A DNA stretch of 64,000 nucleotides from DATLLJ01 sp035537875 (GTDB taxonomy: Bacteria; Acidobacteriota; Vicinamibacteria; Vicinamibacterales; CAVVIG01): contig DATLLJ010000036.1 in assembly GCA_035537875.1 (NCBI GenBank), positions 4,110 to 68,109 on the forward strand, written 5' to 3'. The notes under the pieces are model-generated. The model saw nothing but the letters and a program-made list of their open reading frames with translations. It did no database searches and was not told the DNA's origin. This document shows positions 10,487 through 18,118 of the stretch, one piece after another. Within the stretch, counting starts at the first letter, position 1. The number at the start of each line of letters is the position of its first letter. A program made the position numbers and the translations under genes.

Positions 10487-11527
10487 ATGCCTCGCACACG
10501 TTCCCTGGCCTGGTCCGAGCTCAAAATTGGGGTGCTGACGATCGTGGCTCTCGTCATCGCGGCCCTCGCAATCTTCCTCGTGACCGGTGGATCGGGCTTC
10601 TTCTGGCAGCGGTACTCGCTCAAGGCGCGATTTCCCAGCGTCGCCGGCCTCAAGCCGGGGTCGCCGGTCCGGCTGGCGGGCATCGAAGTCGGAAGCGTGA
10701 CCGACACGCCGCTGGCCGGCGATCAGGTCGAGGTGGTCTTCGAGGTCAACAGGGCCTACGGAGACCGCATTACCACCGAATCGGTAGCCACTCTCGGGTC
10801 GGTTTCGCTGCTCGGCGAGAGCGCCGTGGACATCACGCCATCTCAGAGGGGCACACCGATTCCGGAATGGGGATACGTCCCCCCGGGTCGCACGCCGGTG
10901 CAGCTTGCCGACGTGACCAACCAGGCCTCGGAAGGGATCGGGGAGCTGACCGGTCTTCTCCAGGATATGCGCCAGGGACGCGGCACGATCGGGAAGCTGA
11001 TGACCGACGAGCGGCTGTACGCAGAGCTCCAGCAGTTCGTCGCGTCGGCCGGCGAGCTGACGCGCGGGATTCGCGACGGGCAGGGGACGTTGGGCAAGCT
11101 GGTCACCGATCCCGCTACGGCGAACGCCCTCGAGGCATCGCTGACGAACGTGGAGCAGATCACCGCCCGGATCAACGCCGGGGAGGGCAGCCTCGGCAGA
11201 CTCCTCAAGGACGACGACTTCGCCAACTCGCTCACTGGCGCGACGAACAACATCCAGGAGCTGACCGGAAAGATCAATCGAGGCGAAGGGACGATGGGCA
11301 AGCTGTTCACCGACGACCGGGTGTTCAAGCAGCTGGACTCTGCCACCCGTCAGCTCGACGAGCTCCTGGCCAGACTCAACGCTGGCGAGGGCACGGCCGG
11401 ACAGTTGCTGAAAGACGAGCAGTTATATGAGAACATGAATGCGGCGACCACTGAATTGCGGGATCTGCTATCGGAGATTAAGAAAGACCCGAAAAGGTAC
11501 CTGAACGTCCGTATCAGCATTTTCTAG
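10487..11527 (+). CDS. mlaD: MlaD-type MCE-domain lipid-binding protein
   Basis: A 346-residue protein with one N-terminal transmembrane anchor (LTIVALVIAALAIFLVTGG) followed by an MCE domain (YSLKARFPSVAGLKPGSPVR, GIEVGSV). After about residue 150 the chain changes to a helical, repeat-rich region in which the pattern GxGTxGKLxxD occurs about five times (GRGTIGKLMTD, GQGTLGKLVTD, GEGSLGRLLKD, GEGTMGKLFTD, GEGTAGQLLKD). Such G(Q/E)GT-GKL repeats are common in MCE proteins of delta-proteobacteria and Acidobacteriota. It should sit in the inner membrane, bind lipid and contact the MlaEF complex. Confidence 0.93.
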   Translation: MPRTRSLAWSELKIGVLTIVALVIAALAIFLVTGGSGFFWQRYSLKARFPSVAGLKPGSPVRLAGIEVGSVTDTPLAGDQVEVVFEVNRAYGDRITTESVATLGSVSLLGESAVDITPSQRGTPIPEWGYVPPGRTPVQLADVTNQASEGIGELTGLLQDMRQGRGTIGKLMTDERLYAELQQFVASAGELTRGIRDGQGTLGKLVTDPATANALEASLTNVEQITARINAGEGSLGRLLKDDDFANSLTGATNNIQELTGKINRGEGTMGKLFTDDRVFKQLDSATRQLDELLARLNAGEGTAGQLLKDEQLYENMNAATTELRDLLSEIKKDPKRYLNVRISIF

Positions 11528-11539
11528 CCGGAGGGGCGA

Positions 11540-11827
11540 ATGTCGAGGGACAGCGGAGCGGGAGCGGGGAGCGTCGTGCTGGCCTTTCTGGTCGGCGCGG
11601 TAGCCGGGGCGGCCGTGGCGCTGCTGTACGCACCGGCAACGGGTCGGGAAACGCGGGATCTGCTCAGCGAGAAGGCTCGCGAAGGACGCGATCGCGCGAA
11701 CGAAGCGGCGGTGCGGGGGCGCGAAGCGGTGAACCGCGGGCGTGAAACGGTGGCCAACGCGATCGAGCGGGGACGAGAAGCCTATCAACAGGCCCGATCG
11801 ACGGCGGCCTCCCGAGAAGGTGCGTGA
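11540..11827 (+). CDS. YtxH-like small membrane protein
   Basis: A 95-residue protein with one N-terminal glycine/alanine-rich membrane helix (VVLAFLVGAVAGAAVALLYAPATG) ending in the YAPxxG(R/K)ETR motif of the YtxH family, then an arginine/alanine-rich amphipathic tail (REGRDRANEAAVRGRE) predicted to be coiled. A short RBS-like GGAGGGG precedes ATG 11540. It follows the Mla operon and overlaps the next gene, so it is probably co-transcribed. Its function is unknown; related proteins are linked to envelope stress. Confidence 0.8.
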   Translation: MSRDSGAGAGSVVLAFLVGAVAGAAVALLYAPATGRETRDLLSEKAREGRDRANEAAVRGREAVNRGRETVANAIERGREAYQQARSTAASREGA

Positions 11828-12237
11828 GCGTCTGGGGTGAAGTTTTCCTGGGCGTGATCGCCGCCGCCACCCTGGCGATGGCCGTCGTCCTCGTCGGTGC
11901 GGTGATTGCTGCCGGCCGGCTGGCCCGTCAGTTGGGCCGACTGGGCGACGACCTCGAGGCGCAGCTGAGGCCGATTTTCGACAATCTCAACGCCATCGGC
12001 CGGGAGGCCTCGCGGGCAGCTGCGCTCACCTCCGCCCAGGTCGACCGCGTGGATCGCCTGTTTGCGGACGTGGCCGACCGCGTCGATGAGAGCGTCCAGC
12101 ACGCGTTTGCCGCCCTGTCCGGACCGGCCAGGGAGGGTCGGGCGCTCCTCAGCGCGCTGGCAGCCTTTACTCGCGCGATGCGCGACGTCAAGGGACGGGG
12201 CCGCACCGCCGACGACGAAGACGCGCTTTTCATCTAG
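11824..12237 (+). CDS. DUF948-like membrane-anchored protein
   Basis: A 137-residue protein starting at GTG 11824, whose codon overlaps the previous stop (GTGA). An N-terminal transmembrane helix (VFLGVIAAATLAMAVVLVGAVIAA) is followed by a long helical region (RQLGRLGDDLEAQLRPIFDNL and ALTSAQVDRVDRLFADV) typical of DUF948 proteins. YtxH plus DUF948 pairs are frequent in bacteria; both are probably envelope-associated. No catalytic motif was seen. Confidence 0.75.
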   Translation: MSVWGEVFLGVIAAATLAMAVVLVGAVIAAGRLARQLGRLGDDLEAQLRPIFDNLNAIGREASRAAALTSAQVDRVDRLFADVADRVDESVQHAFAALSGPAREGRALLSALAAFTRAMRDVKGRGRTADDEDALFI

Positions 12238-12310
12238 CGTCTTGCGCCCGGCACCCGCCGGGTGATAGAACAACCGCAGACTCAACCAGATCCGTGGCCG
12301 GAGGGGACTT

Positions 12311-12847
12311 ATGTGTGTATTCGTCCGCACGTGCCTCGCCGTGGCGTTTGTCTGCTCCCTTGCTGGATCGGCGTACGGACAGGGCTCGAAGTCGGCTGCG
12401 CTGACCAAGGAGCTGACGACCGCACTCGATGCCGCCAAGCTGGACGCCATCGCCGCGAAAGATCCCTCCGCCTCTGACGTGTTCGTCGGCGCGCTCTACT
12501 TTCCTGGCGTCCAGCTGCTGGTGGTGTCGGCGACGTACTCGGCGCCGCAGGCGATGACCGAGCAGTTGGCCAAGAAGAACTACCGTGACGTTTACCTGGA
12601 CCTGTTCAGCGCCTCAGTCGCCGGCACCAAGGTCTCGGTGACGGATCTTGGCGCGAACGGCCTGATCGCCGAGCCCGAACGCAATGAGCCCTTCGACACC
12701 TACGACGCAGGGAAGCCGTTGTCCTTCGACGGCAACTGGGATCAGCAGAAGATCTCGGAGGCCGAGTACAAGAAGGCGTTTGCGGCCGCGGAGGAAAAAT
12801 ACAGTCAGATGCTGGCAGCGCTGCTCGCGCACGTGAAGAAGAGTTAA
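12311..12847 (+). CDS. Secreted protein of unknown function
   Basis: A 178-residue protein with a Sec signal peptide (CVFVRTCLAVAFVCSLAGSAYGQ). The mature region is soluble and acidic, with FVGALYFPGVQLLVVSATYS and the helical end AEEKYSQMLAALLAHVKKS. I do not recognise the family. RBS GGAGGGG lies about 5 nt before ATG 12311. The gene stands alone between the DUF948-like gene and a convergent Usp gene. Confidence 0.65.
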   Translation: MCVFVRTCLAVAFVCSLAGSAYGQGSKSAALTKELTTALDAAKLDAIAAKDPSASDVFVGALYFPGVQLLVVSATYSAPQAMTEQLAKKNYRDVYLDLFSASVAGTKVSVTDLGANGLIAEPERNEPFDTYDAGKPLSFDGNWDQQKISEAEYKKAFAAAEEKYSQMLAALLAHVKKS

Positions 12848-12883
12848 CCCGGCCTCACAGGAAGCTCCGAGACCGCACGATCC

Positions 12884-13378
12884 TCAAGCCTTCGAGACGA
12901 CGGTGAGCGAGTCTGGCCGGACGAATTCATGCTCCGGGTGACGGACCGTCAGCACCGGACACGGCGCCGTTCTGACGACGCGCTCGGCTACGCTCCCCAT
13001 CACGAAATGCTTTATGGGCCCGCGGCCATGCGTGCCGATCACGATGAGGTCGATGCCATGGTCCTTTGCGTAATCGACGATAGCGACAACCGGGCTGATT
13101 GAGCTCAGGACCGTGCGTCTGGTCGCCGGTCCGCTGCCGTCGCTGTCGATCAGCCGCTCGTCGAGCTGCTTGTTCGCGGCTTCCTCGATTTCGGTCTGCA
13201 GCTTGGCGACCATGTCGCCGTACGCTTCGGCGAGCGCGCTCAGTCGAAGGTTGTCAGCCACGTGGACCAGATGCAACGTCGCGCCGAAGCGTGTGGCCAG
13301 CTCCCGCCCGTAGGTGAGAGCCGCATCGGCGGCCTCGCCGAAGTCGGTCGGCACGAGAATGTTCTTGATGTTCATCAT
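12884..13378 (-). CDS. Universal stress protein (UspA family)
   Basis: A 164-residue single Usp domain. It begins MMNIKNILVPTDFGEAADAA, with the nucleotide-binding Asp in VPTDF, and contains the ATP-binding pattern GTHGRG...GS (IGTHGRGPIKHFVMGSVAER). ATG 13378 (or the adjacent ATG at 13375) is chosen because the beta-1 strand starts immediately; the upstream extension reads as non-coding. A strong -24/-12 element (about 13502-13517) and a GGAA-type palindrome (about 13577-13595) lie upstream, so sigma-54 control is likely. The promoter implies a leader of about 110 nt. Confidence 0.9.
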   Translation of the reverse strand: MMNIKNILVPTDFGEAADAALTYGRELATRFGATLHLVHVADNLRLSALAEAYGDMVAKLQTEIEEAANKQLDERLIDSDGSGPATRRTVLSSISPVVAIVDYAKDHGIDLIVIGTHGRGPIKHFVMGSVAERVVRTAPCPVLTVRHPEHEFVRPDSLTVVSKA

Positions 13379-13501
13379 GATCGGCTGGCTCCAAGCAATG
13401 TGGTGTGGTGTGGATGGCGGAGCAACCAGCGAACTCATTCCGCGATCGCTCCGCTCAGGACGGTGCCCACCATCCCGCCTCCAGACCACGGCGTTCCCGG
13501 G

Positions 13502-13517
13502 TGCAACGGCCATACCG
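13502..13517 (-). promoter_or_regulatory. Predicted sigma-54 (-24/-12) promoter of the Usp gene
   Basis: On the minus strand the sequence reads CGGTATGGCCGTTGCA. GG and GC are separated by exactly 10 nt and the -12 box is a perfect TTGCA; the -24 box is GGTATG against the consensus GGYAYR. The predicted start would be near 13491, giving a leader of about 110 nt. Confidence 0.65.
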
Positions 13518-13576
13518 TCGGGCCGCGTGGGAAAAGGCCGAGACCGGCGCGTCGGAAGACGCGGGCAGCGGCGGAA

Positions 13577-13595
13577 CGCGGGAAAACTTCGGGGC
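13577..13595. promoter_or_regulatory. Candidate enhancer site upstream of the Usp sigma-54 promoter
   Basis: The sequence GCGGGAAAACTTCGGGG is an imperfect inverted repeat around a GGAA/TTC core, about 60 bp upstream of the -24 box. It closely matches TCGGGAAAAGTTCACGG in the hsp20/cytochrome intergenic region (about 30675-30692). Confidence 0.45.
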
Positions 13596-13649
13596 CCTGG
13601 GTAAATTATCGCAGTCACGTCGAGTGTCCGCATCGGCGCGCGCCGGCCG

Positions 13650-15092
13650 TCAGCGTGTCGGCAGCACGATAGACACCGTCGTTCCACCGGTGGGCGGCGA
13701 TTCTATCGCAATCTGGCCGCCATGGGCTTCGACGATGCGGCGCGCCGTTGGCAGGCCCAGACCGGTCCCACGATGTTTCGTCGTGAAGAAAGCCTCGAAC
13801 GCTTTGTCGCGGACCTCGGCTAGCATGCCTGGCCCGTGATCGGCGAATGCCACCGACCACCCTTCAGCTGATCGGCTGATCTCGACGTCGACGTCTCCCG
13901 CGCCTCCCATCGCTTGCGCTGCGTTCGTGAGGATGTTGTGAAAGACGATTTGCAGCTGCTCGCGATCCGCCTGCGCGACGGCGTCTGCGCCGGCGACGCG
14001 GATCCGGAGTCCCTGCATGGAGGGATCACGCATGATGAGGTCGGCCGTGCTCGTCACGAGCGCCCGAAGATCAACCGGCTCGGAGCGCAGCTCTCGTGGG
14101 CGCGCAAAGACGAGCAGATCCTGTACGACGCCGTTCAAAGCGTCGAGACGAGCAATGATGTCGTTGACGACGGCGCGATCCCGGTTCTCTGCGGCCATCC
14201 GGGAACCGATGACCTGCAAGGCTCCACGAATGCCGGCAATCGGATTCTTCACCTCGTGCGCCACGACGGCGGCCATCTGACCCAAGCGCGCGAGGGCCGC
14301 CTGCTCCCGCAGCAACTCCTCGGTCCGTTTCCGCTCGGTGATCTCGTACCGGATGGCCATGTATTTGAACGGTTTACCCCGGTCGTCGATGAACGGGACG
14401 ATGGTGGTATCCACCCAGTAAATCGATCCGTCCCTGGCCCGGTTCCGGATCTCGCCGCGCCAGATTCGGCCGTTGGCGATTGTCACCCACAGGTTGCGGA
14501 TGAAGTCCTTGGGGTGATACCCGGAGTTGATCATGCGGTGATCCTGGCCGAGCAGCTCCTCGCGCGAATACTTCGAGATCTCGCAAAACTTGTCGTTGAC
14601 GTACGTGATGCGCCCGGCTGTATCAGTCGTGGCGACGATGGCCGACTGATCGAGCGCATGGTCGACGTCTGCCAGCTCTTTGGAACGCACCTGGAGCGCG
14701 TCCCAGGTCCGCCGGAACCGCGCCAGGACAATGGCCGTCGTCCAGACGAGGGTCAGTGCGATTGTCCGGTTGGCGATCAGAGGGCCGGCGGGCGTCCCCG
14801 GTGGTTGGGTCAACGTTGCGAGGATGGTCAGGATCGTCGCGACACCGGCGGCTGCGAGCTGAAAGCGAGGCGGTCCACTGAAAGTGGCGACCAGCAAGGG
14901 TGCAACGTAGAGCATTTCGATCTCGACGCCCTCGACCTCCGGGGTCATGAGATCGACGGCAAAGATCACAGTCGCCAGAACGGCAGCAGAGATCGTCGCA
15001 CCGTTGAACAGCGGCAACGGCTCGGTGTGAAACGGCCGTCGGGCCCGGTCTCCGCTGGCCTGCGTCTTGAATTGAAGCTCGATGGTGCTCAT
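13650..15092 (-). CDS. NtrB-like PAS sensor histidine kinase
   Basis: A 480-residue kinase. Residues about 30-125 hold several hydrophobic segments (ISAAVLATVIFAVDLM, LYVAPLLVATF, VATILTILATLT, TIALTLVWTTAIVL), forming a small membrane sensor. A PAS domain (about 145-255; GRITYVNDKFCEISKYSREEL, WRGEIRNRARDGSIYWVDTT) leads to HisKA, with the phospho-accepting His279 in VAHEVKNPIAGIRGALQVIG, and then HATPase_c (NILTNAAQAM, DHGPGM, GTGLGL). The H-box is NtrB-type, matching the NtrC-family regulator at 15635-17005. The start codon abuts the start of the divergent receiver gene (CATATG at 15090-15095), so the two promoters must overlap the opposite coding region. Confidence 0.9.
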   Translation of the reverse strand: MSTIELQFKTQASGDRARRPFHTEPLPLFNGATISAAVLATVIFAVDLMTPEVEGVEIEMLYVAPLLVATFSGPPRFQLAAAGVATILTILATLTQPPGTPAGPLIANRTIALTLVWTTAIVLARFRRTWDALQVRSKELADVDHALDQSAIVATTDTAGRITYVNDKFCEISKYSREELLGQDHRMINSGYHPKDFIRNLWVTIANGRIWRGEIRNRARDGSIYWVDTTIVPFIDDRGKPFKYMAIRYEITERKRTEELLREQAALARLGQMAAVVAHEVKNPIAGIRGALQVIGSRMAAENRDRAVVNDIIARLDALNGVVQDLLVFARPRELRSEPVDLRALVTSTADLIMRDPSMQGLRIRVAGADAVAQADREQLQIVFHNILTNAAQAMGGAGDVDVEISRSAEGWSVAFADHGPGMLAEVRDKAFEAFFTTKHRGTGLGLPTARRIVEAHGGQIAIESPPTGGTTVSIVLPTR

Positions 15093-15563
15093 ATGCTAGC
15101 TCAATCGTGCCAGGCTGTTGGCGGCGGGGACCCCTCGGACGGACACCTCGGCGACGGGAATTTTCGCGGCACCGGGAAGAATTTCGCGCGGTCGAGGGTT
15201 CTGGTGGTCGACGACGAGGCGCTGATTCGCTGGTCGGTCGCGGAGACCCTCGGATCGCAGAACTACGAGATCAAGGAAGCCGGGGACGGCGCGGCGGCCA
15301 TACGAGCCGTGACACCCGATGGCAGCCGGATCGACCTCGTACTGCTCGATTTGCGGCTGCCAGACTGCGACGGTCTCCACGTGCTGACGGCGATTCGCCG
15401 TATCTCCCCCGACACGCTGGTGATCCTGATGACGGCGTTCGGTTCGCCTGAGATTCTCCATGAGGCCCGGCGGCTCGGTGCGTTCGCTATCATGGACAAA
15501 CCCTTCGAGATGGAGGCGCTTCCGCCGCTCGTCGCTCGGGCGCTGGCCGCTCGGCCGCACTAG
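15093..15563 (+). CDS. Single-domain response regulator (receiver only)
   Basis: The receiver core begins near residue 35 (RVLVVDDEALIRWSVAETL). Phospho-Asp86 lies in VLLDLRLPD, the switch Thr in MTAFG and the Lys in MDKPFEM; no output domain follows. It resembles the lone receivers at 21521 and 35834. ATG 15093 gives 156 residues with an unusual Gly-rich N-terminal extension of about 33 residues that overlaps a GGAA-type palindrome pair (15155-15187). A later non-ATG start is possible, in which case the extension would be leader sequence. It precedes the NtrC-family gene by 71 nt and may be a phosphate shuttle or sink for the neighbouring kinase. Confidence 0.8.
   Translation: MLAQSCQAVGGGDPSDGHLGDGNFRGTGKNFARSRVLVVDDEALIRWSVAETLGSQNYEIKEAGDGAAAIRAVTPDGSRIDLVLLDLRLPDCDGLHVLTAIRRISPDTLVILMTAFGSPEILHEARRLGAFAIMDKPFEMEALPPLVARALAARPH
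15155..15187. promoter_or_regulatory. Doubled GGAA/TTTCG element at the start of the lone receiver
   Basis: Two similar boxes, CGGGAATTTTCGCG and CGGGAAGAATTTCGCG, lie about 19 bp apart (centre to centre) within or just before the coding start of the receiver. The same arrangement is found at 21534-21566 and 35818-35850, and a very similar doubled palindrome is at 23406-23440. Confidence 0.4.
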
Positions 15564-15634
15564 TCCTGCCCGAATCTGCGCAAGACACGCTGGCGATCGC
15601 CCATCGGGCACCTGAGCTACGATATCGGGCGATC

Positions 15635-17005
15635 ATGCAGACACCCACGATTCTCGTCGTAGACGACGAGCAGCTCATTCGCTGGTCGCTCGCCGACCGA
15701 CTGAAGACCGAGGGGTACAACGTCATCGAAGCGGCCACCGCGACCGAGGCTCTGGCCAAGAGCGAAGAAGGAATCGATCTCGTTCTGCTCGACTACCGGC
15801 TGCCCGACGGCGATGGCCTCTCCGTGCTCAAGCGCATCAAAGAGCGGACGCCCGACACGTTGGTCATCCTGCTGACTGGCTACACCAACGTGGAGACCGC
15901 CGTGGAGGCCATGAAGCAGGGGGCTTACCACTACGCGAACAAGCCCTTCAACCTGGACGAAATCGCGCTGCTGGTCGAGAAGGCGCTCGAGACGACGCGC
16001 CTGCGCCGCGAAGTGAAAACGCTGCGGGCAAGCCAGGCCCAGCCCTATGGATTCGGTCGGATAGTCGGCGAGAGTCCGTCCCTCCAGGCCGTCAAAGCGC
16101 TGTTGCAGAAGGTAGCGGCCAGCCCGGCTTCGACAGTGCTGCTGACGGGAGAGAGCGGTACCGGCAAGGATCTCGCTGCGAAAGTGATTCACTACAACAG
16201 CAGCCGGGCGTCGAAGCCCTTCATGAACATCACCTGCTCGGCTCTGCCGGAGGCGCTGCTCGAAAGCGAACTGTTCGGTCACGAACGCGGGGCGTTTACC
16301 GGGGCCGATCGCCAGAAACGCGGTCTCTTCGAGATGGCGGACGGTGGAACGGTGTTCCTGGACGAGATCGGCGAGATGGTTCCGGCGCTTCAGGCAAAGC
16401 TCCTGAGATTTCTGGAAGAAAGGACATTCAGACGGGTCGGTGGCGCGTCGGACATCCGGGTCGACGTCCGCGTTATCAGCGCGACGAATCGCAATCTGCA
16501 GGATGAGGTGCGTCAGGGACGGTTTCGCGAGGATCTGTTCTACCGATTGAACGTCCTCCCCATCGCGCTGCCCTCGTTGCGCGAGCGCGTGGAGGACATC
16601 CCGAAGCTGGTCGAGTTCTACGTGGATGCCTATAACACGGAGTTCAAGAAGCGCATCAAGGGCGTGACGCCGGAGGCGCTGCGGCAGCTCGAGCGGTACC
16701 CGTGGCCGGGGAACATTCGGGAGCTTCGGAACGCCGTGGAGCGGGCCATGCTGCTGGCCGAAGGGGAGACGTTGACCCCCGCGGACCTGGCCGGGACAGC
16801 GGCAGGTCCCGTGCGTTTGAGCGACCAGGTGGAGTTGCCGGCCGCCGGTATCGACCTCGAGCAGCTGGAGCGTTCGCTGCTCATCCAGGCGCTGCAGCGG
16901 ACCGGGTGGAATCAGACGCGCGCCGCCACCCTGCTTGGTCTCAACCGCGATCAGATTCGCTATCGCATCGAGAAATTTCAACTCGAAAGGTCAGGATCGG
17001 TCTGA
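15635..17005 (+). CDS. NtrC-family sigma-54-dependent response regulator
   Basis: A 456-residue, full-length bacterial enhancer-binding protein. The receiver occupies residues 1-120 (VVDDEQ, phospho-Asp53 in LLDYRLPDGDG, Lys103 in ANKPF). The AAA+ domain has Walker A GESGTGKD (172-179), the sigma-54 contact loop GAFTGA (219-224), Walker B TVFLDEIGEM and the arginine-finger region REDLFYRLNVLPI. A Fis-type helix-turn-helix (GWNQTRAATLLGLNRDQIRYRIEKF) ends the protein. It should activate RNA polymerase-sigma-54 from distal palindromes. Many -24/-12 promoters in this window are candidate targets. The upstream divergent NtrB-like kinase is the natural phosphodonor. Confidence 0.97.
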   Translation: MQTPTILVVDDEQLIRWSLADRLKTEGYNVIEAATATEALAKSEEGIDLVLLDYRLPDGDGLSVLKRIKERTPDTLVILLTGYTNVETAVEAMKQGAYHYANKPFNLDEIALLVEKALETTRLRREVKTLRASQAQPYGFGRIVGESPSLQAVKALLQKVAASPASTVLLTGESGTGKDLAAKVIHYNSSRASKPFMNITCSALPEALLESELFGHERGAFTGADRQKRGLFEMADGGTVFLDEIGEMVPALQAKLLRFLEERTFRRVGGASDIRVDVRVISATNRNLQDEVRQGRFREDLFYRLNVLPIALPSLRERVEDIPKLVEFYVDAYNTEFKKRIKGVTPEALRQLERYPWPGNIRELRNAVERAMLLAEGETLTPADLAGTAAGPVRLSDQVELPAAGIDLEQLERSLLIQALQRTGWNQTRAATLLGLNRDQIRYRIEKFQLERSGSV

Positions 17006-17112
17006 CGGGGGGTTTCTCCCCGCCCGCGTGAAATAGTCCCCACCTCCGGTCGACGCCCCGTCTCGAGCTGACGAAAAACCGGCACTTTCTTTACGATTTC
17101 TTCCGGGCACGG

Positions 17113-17128
17113 TGGCATCCCCGTTGCC
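17113..17128 (+). promoter_or_regulatory. Predicted sigma-54 (-24/-12) promoter of the Fis-like operon
   Basis: TGGCATCCCCGTTGCC contains GG and GC separated by 10 nt and matches the TGGCAY-N5-TTGC consensus. The predicted start is near 17139, about 40 nt before ATG 17180. No clear palindrome of the type seen at other sites was found upstream, only an A/T-rich stretch at about 17068-17100. Confidence 0.7.
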
Positions 17129-17179
17129 CTGCTTCGTAATGCCCCCGCGCTGCTGCTGGGGTTGACGAGGAGTGAGCTC

Positions 17180-17446
17180 ATGTTGCCGAAAGAACAGGGT
17201 CAGGCGCCACTCGATTCCGAGCGGGGGCACCTCGCTCCCGGCGGGCTCGGCGGATTCGAGCCGATGGCGGTTTCGCTCGACGATCGGCTCAGGGAACTGG
17301 AAGCGAACCTGATCAGGTGGGCGCTGCACGTGACCGGCGGGAACAAGTCCCGGGCGGCCGCGTTGCTGAAGGTCAAGCGATCGACTCTCGGAGATCGGAT
17401 CAATCGATGCGGCATCGGAGCCGGTTCAGACGTGGTGGCGGTGTAA
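17180..17446 (+). CDS. Stand-alone Fis-type (NtrC C-terminal-like) DNA-binding protein
   Basis: An 88-residue protein whose second half (about residues 33-80; LDDRLRELEANLIRWALHVT, NKSRAAALLKVKRSTLGDRI) is a Fis/HTH_8 DNA-binding domain of the kind that ends NtrC-family activators. No receiver or AAA+ domain is attached. ATG 17180 follows a good RBS (GAGGAG). It cannot activate sigma-54 alone but could bind the same or related palindromes, as a competitor or an architectural factor. It heads an operon under a -24/-12 promoter with a holin-like membrane protein, a small winged-helix-like protein and cytochromes; the next ATG overlaps its TAA stop. Confidence 0.8.
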   Translation: MLPKEQGQAPLDSERGHLAPGGLGGFEPMAVSLDDRLRELEANLIRWALHVTGGNKSRAAALLKVKRSTLGDRINRCGIGAGSDVVAV

Positions 17447-17829
17447 TGCACTTCACCATTCGACTGCTGATCAGCGCCGCTGCGCTGTGGGCGGCCACGA
17501 GGTTCGTGCCGGGCGTGACCTACACCGGGGGGTGGTTGCCGTTCCTCGGCGTGGCGCTGGTGTTCGGCGTGGTCAACGCGTTCGTTCGACCGGTCGCCCA
17601 GGTGCTGACGTTCCCGATCGTGATTGTCACGCTCGGGCTTTTTCTGCTGGTGATCAACGGATTGATGCTTTGGTTGACGAGCGCGCTGTCCGATGCGCTC
17701 GGGTTGGGGTTCCACGTCGAAGGTTTCTGGGCGGCATTCTGGGGCGCCCTCGTCGTCAGCATCGTCAGCGGGCTGTTGTCGGTGATGGTGAGGTCCGACG
17801 AGCGGGTCATCGTGAGGTCTATCCAATGA
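17446..17829 (+). CDS. Four-helix membrane protein of the phage-holin-like (PF04020) family
   Basis: A 127-residue protein with four predicted membrane segments (IRLLISAAALWAATRFV, WLPFLGVALVFGVVNAFV, FPIVIVTLGLFLLVINGLML, AFWGALVVSIVSGLLSVMV). The pattern VNAFVRPVAQVLTFPIVIVT is typical of the 'phage holin, 4 TMS' family, which is chromosomal and widespread and does not imply a prophage. The start ATG overlaps the previous stop (TAATG) and its end overlaps the next start (ATGA), showing a tight operon. Confidence 0.85.
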   Translation: MHFTIRLLISAAALWAATRFVPGVTYTGGWLPFLGVALVFGVVNAFVRPVAQVLTFPIVIVTLGLFLLVINGLMLWLTSALSDALGLGFHVEGFWAAFWGALVVSIVSGLLSVMVRSDERVIVRSIQ

Positions 17830-18110
17830 GCGCGACGACATCGGCCCGTTCGACGTTCGAGGTTCAGTCGGAGCGGGAGCAGCAGGGGGTTGTTGAGGGG
17901 ATGAGACACGGCAATATCGCTCGGTGGGTGGAGTTGATCCAGGCCGAGTACACGGAGATGCCAGGGCTGCAGCTGACCAAACGGCAGGTGCAGCGGTTAT
18001 GGGGGCTCGACGAGGTCACCTGTGAGCTGTCGCTCCAGGCCCTCGAAAACCTCCAGTTCCTCCGCCGCACACCCACGAACGTCTACGTGCGGCGCGAAGA
18101 GAGTTATTGA
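17826..18110 (+). CDS. Small winged-helix-like protein of unknown function
   Basis: A 94-residue protein, ATG overlapping the previous stop. The C-terminal half (QLTKRQVQRLWGLDEVTCEL, LQALENLQFLRRTPTNVYVR) reads as helix-turn-helix plus wing, so a winged-helix DNA- or protein-binding fold is plausible. I do not recognise the family. Operon position suggests a regulatory or accessory role with the Fis-like protein and the cytochromes downstream. Confidence 0.6.
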   Translation: MSATTSARSTFEVQSEREQQGVVEGMRHGNIARWVELIQAEYTEMPGLQLTKRQVQRLWGLDEVTCELSLQALENLQFLRRTPTNVYVRREESY

Positions 18111-18118
18111 GGGTCATC

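Noticed and set aside
13914..15092. Upstream extension of the plus-strand frame that contains the receiver (starts at 13914)
   Set aside because: It runs antisense through the NtrB-like kinase. Only the receiver part from 15093 has family similarity.
15099..15113. TGGCACGATTGAGC on the minus strand as a sigma-54 promoter of the kinase
   Set aside because: GG and GC are 9 nt apart instead of 10, and the element would leave no room for a leader before ATG 15092.
17446..17829. 'Phage holin' family protein considered as evidence of a prophage
   Set aside because: The four-helix PF04020-like family is chromosomal and widespread; no other phage gene is near.
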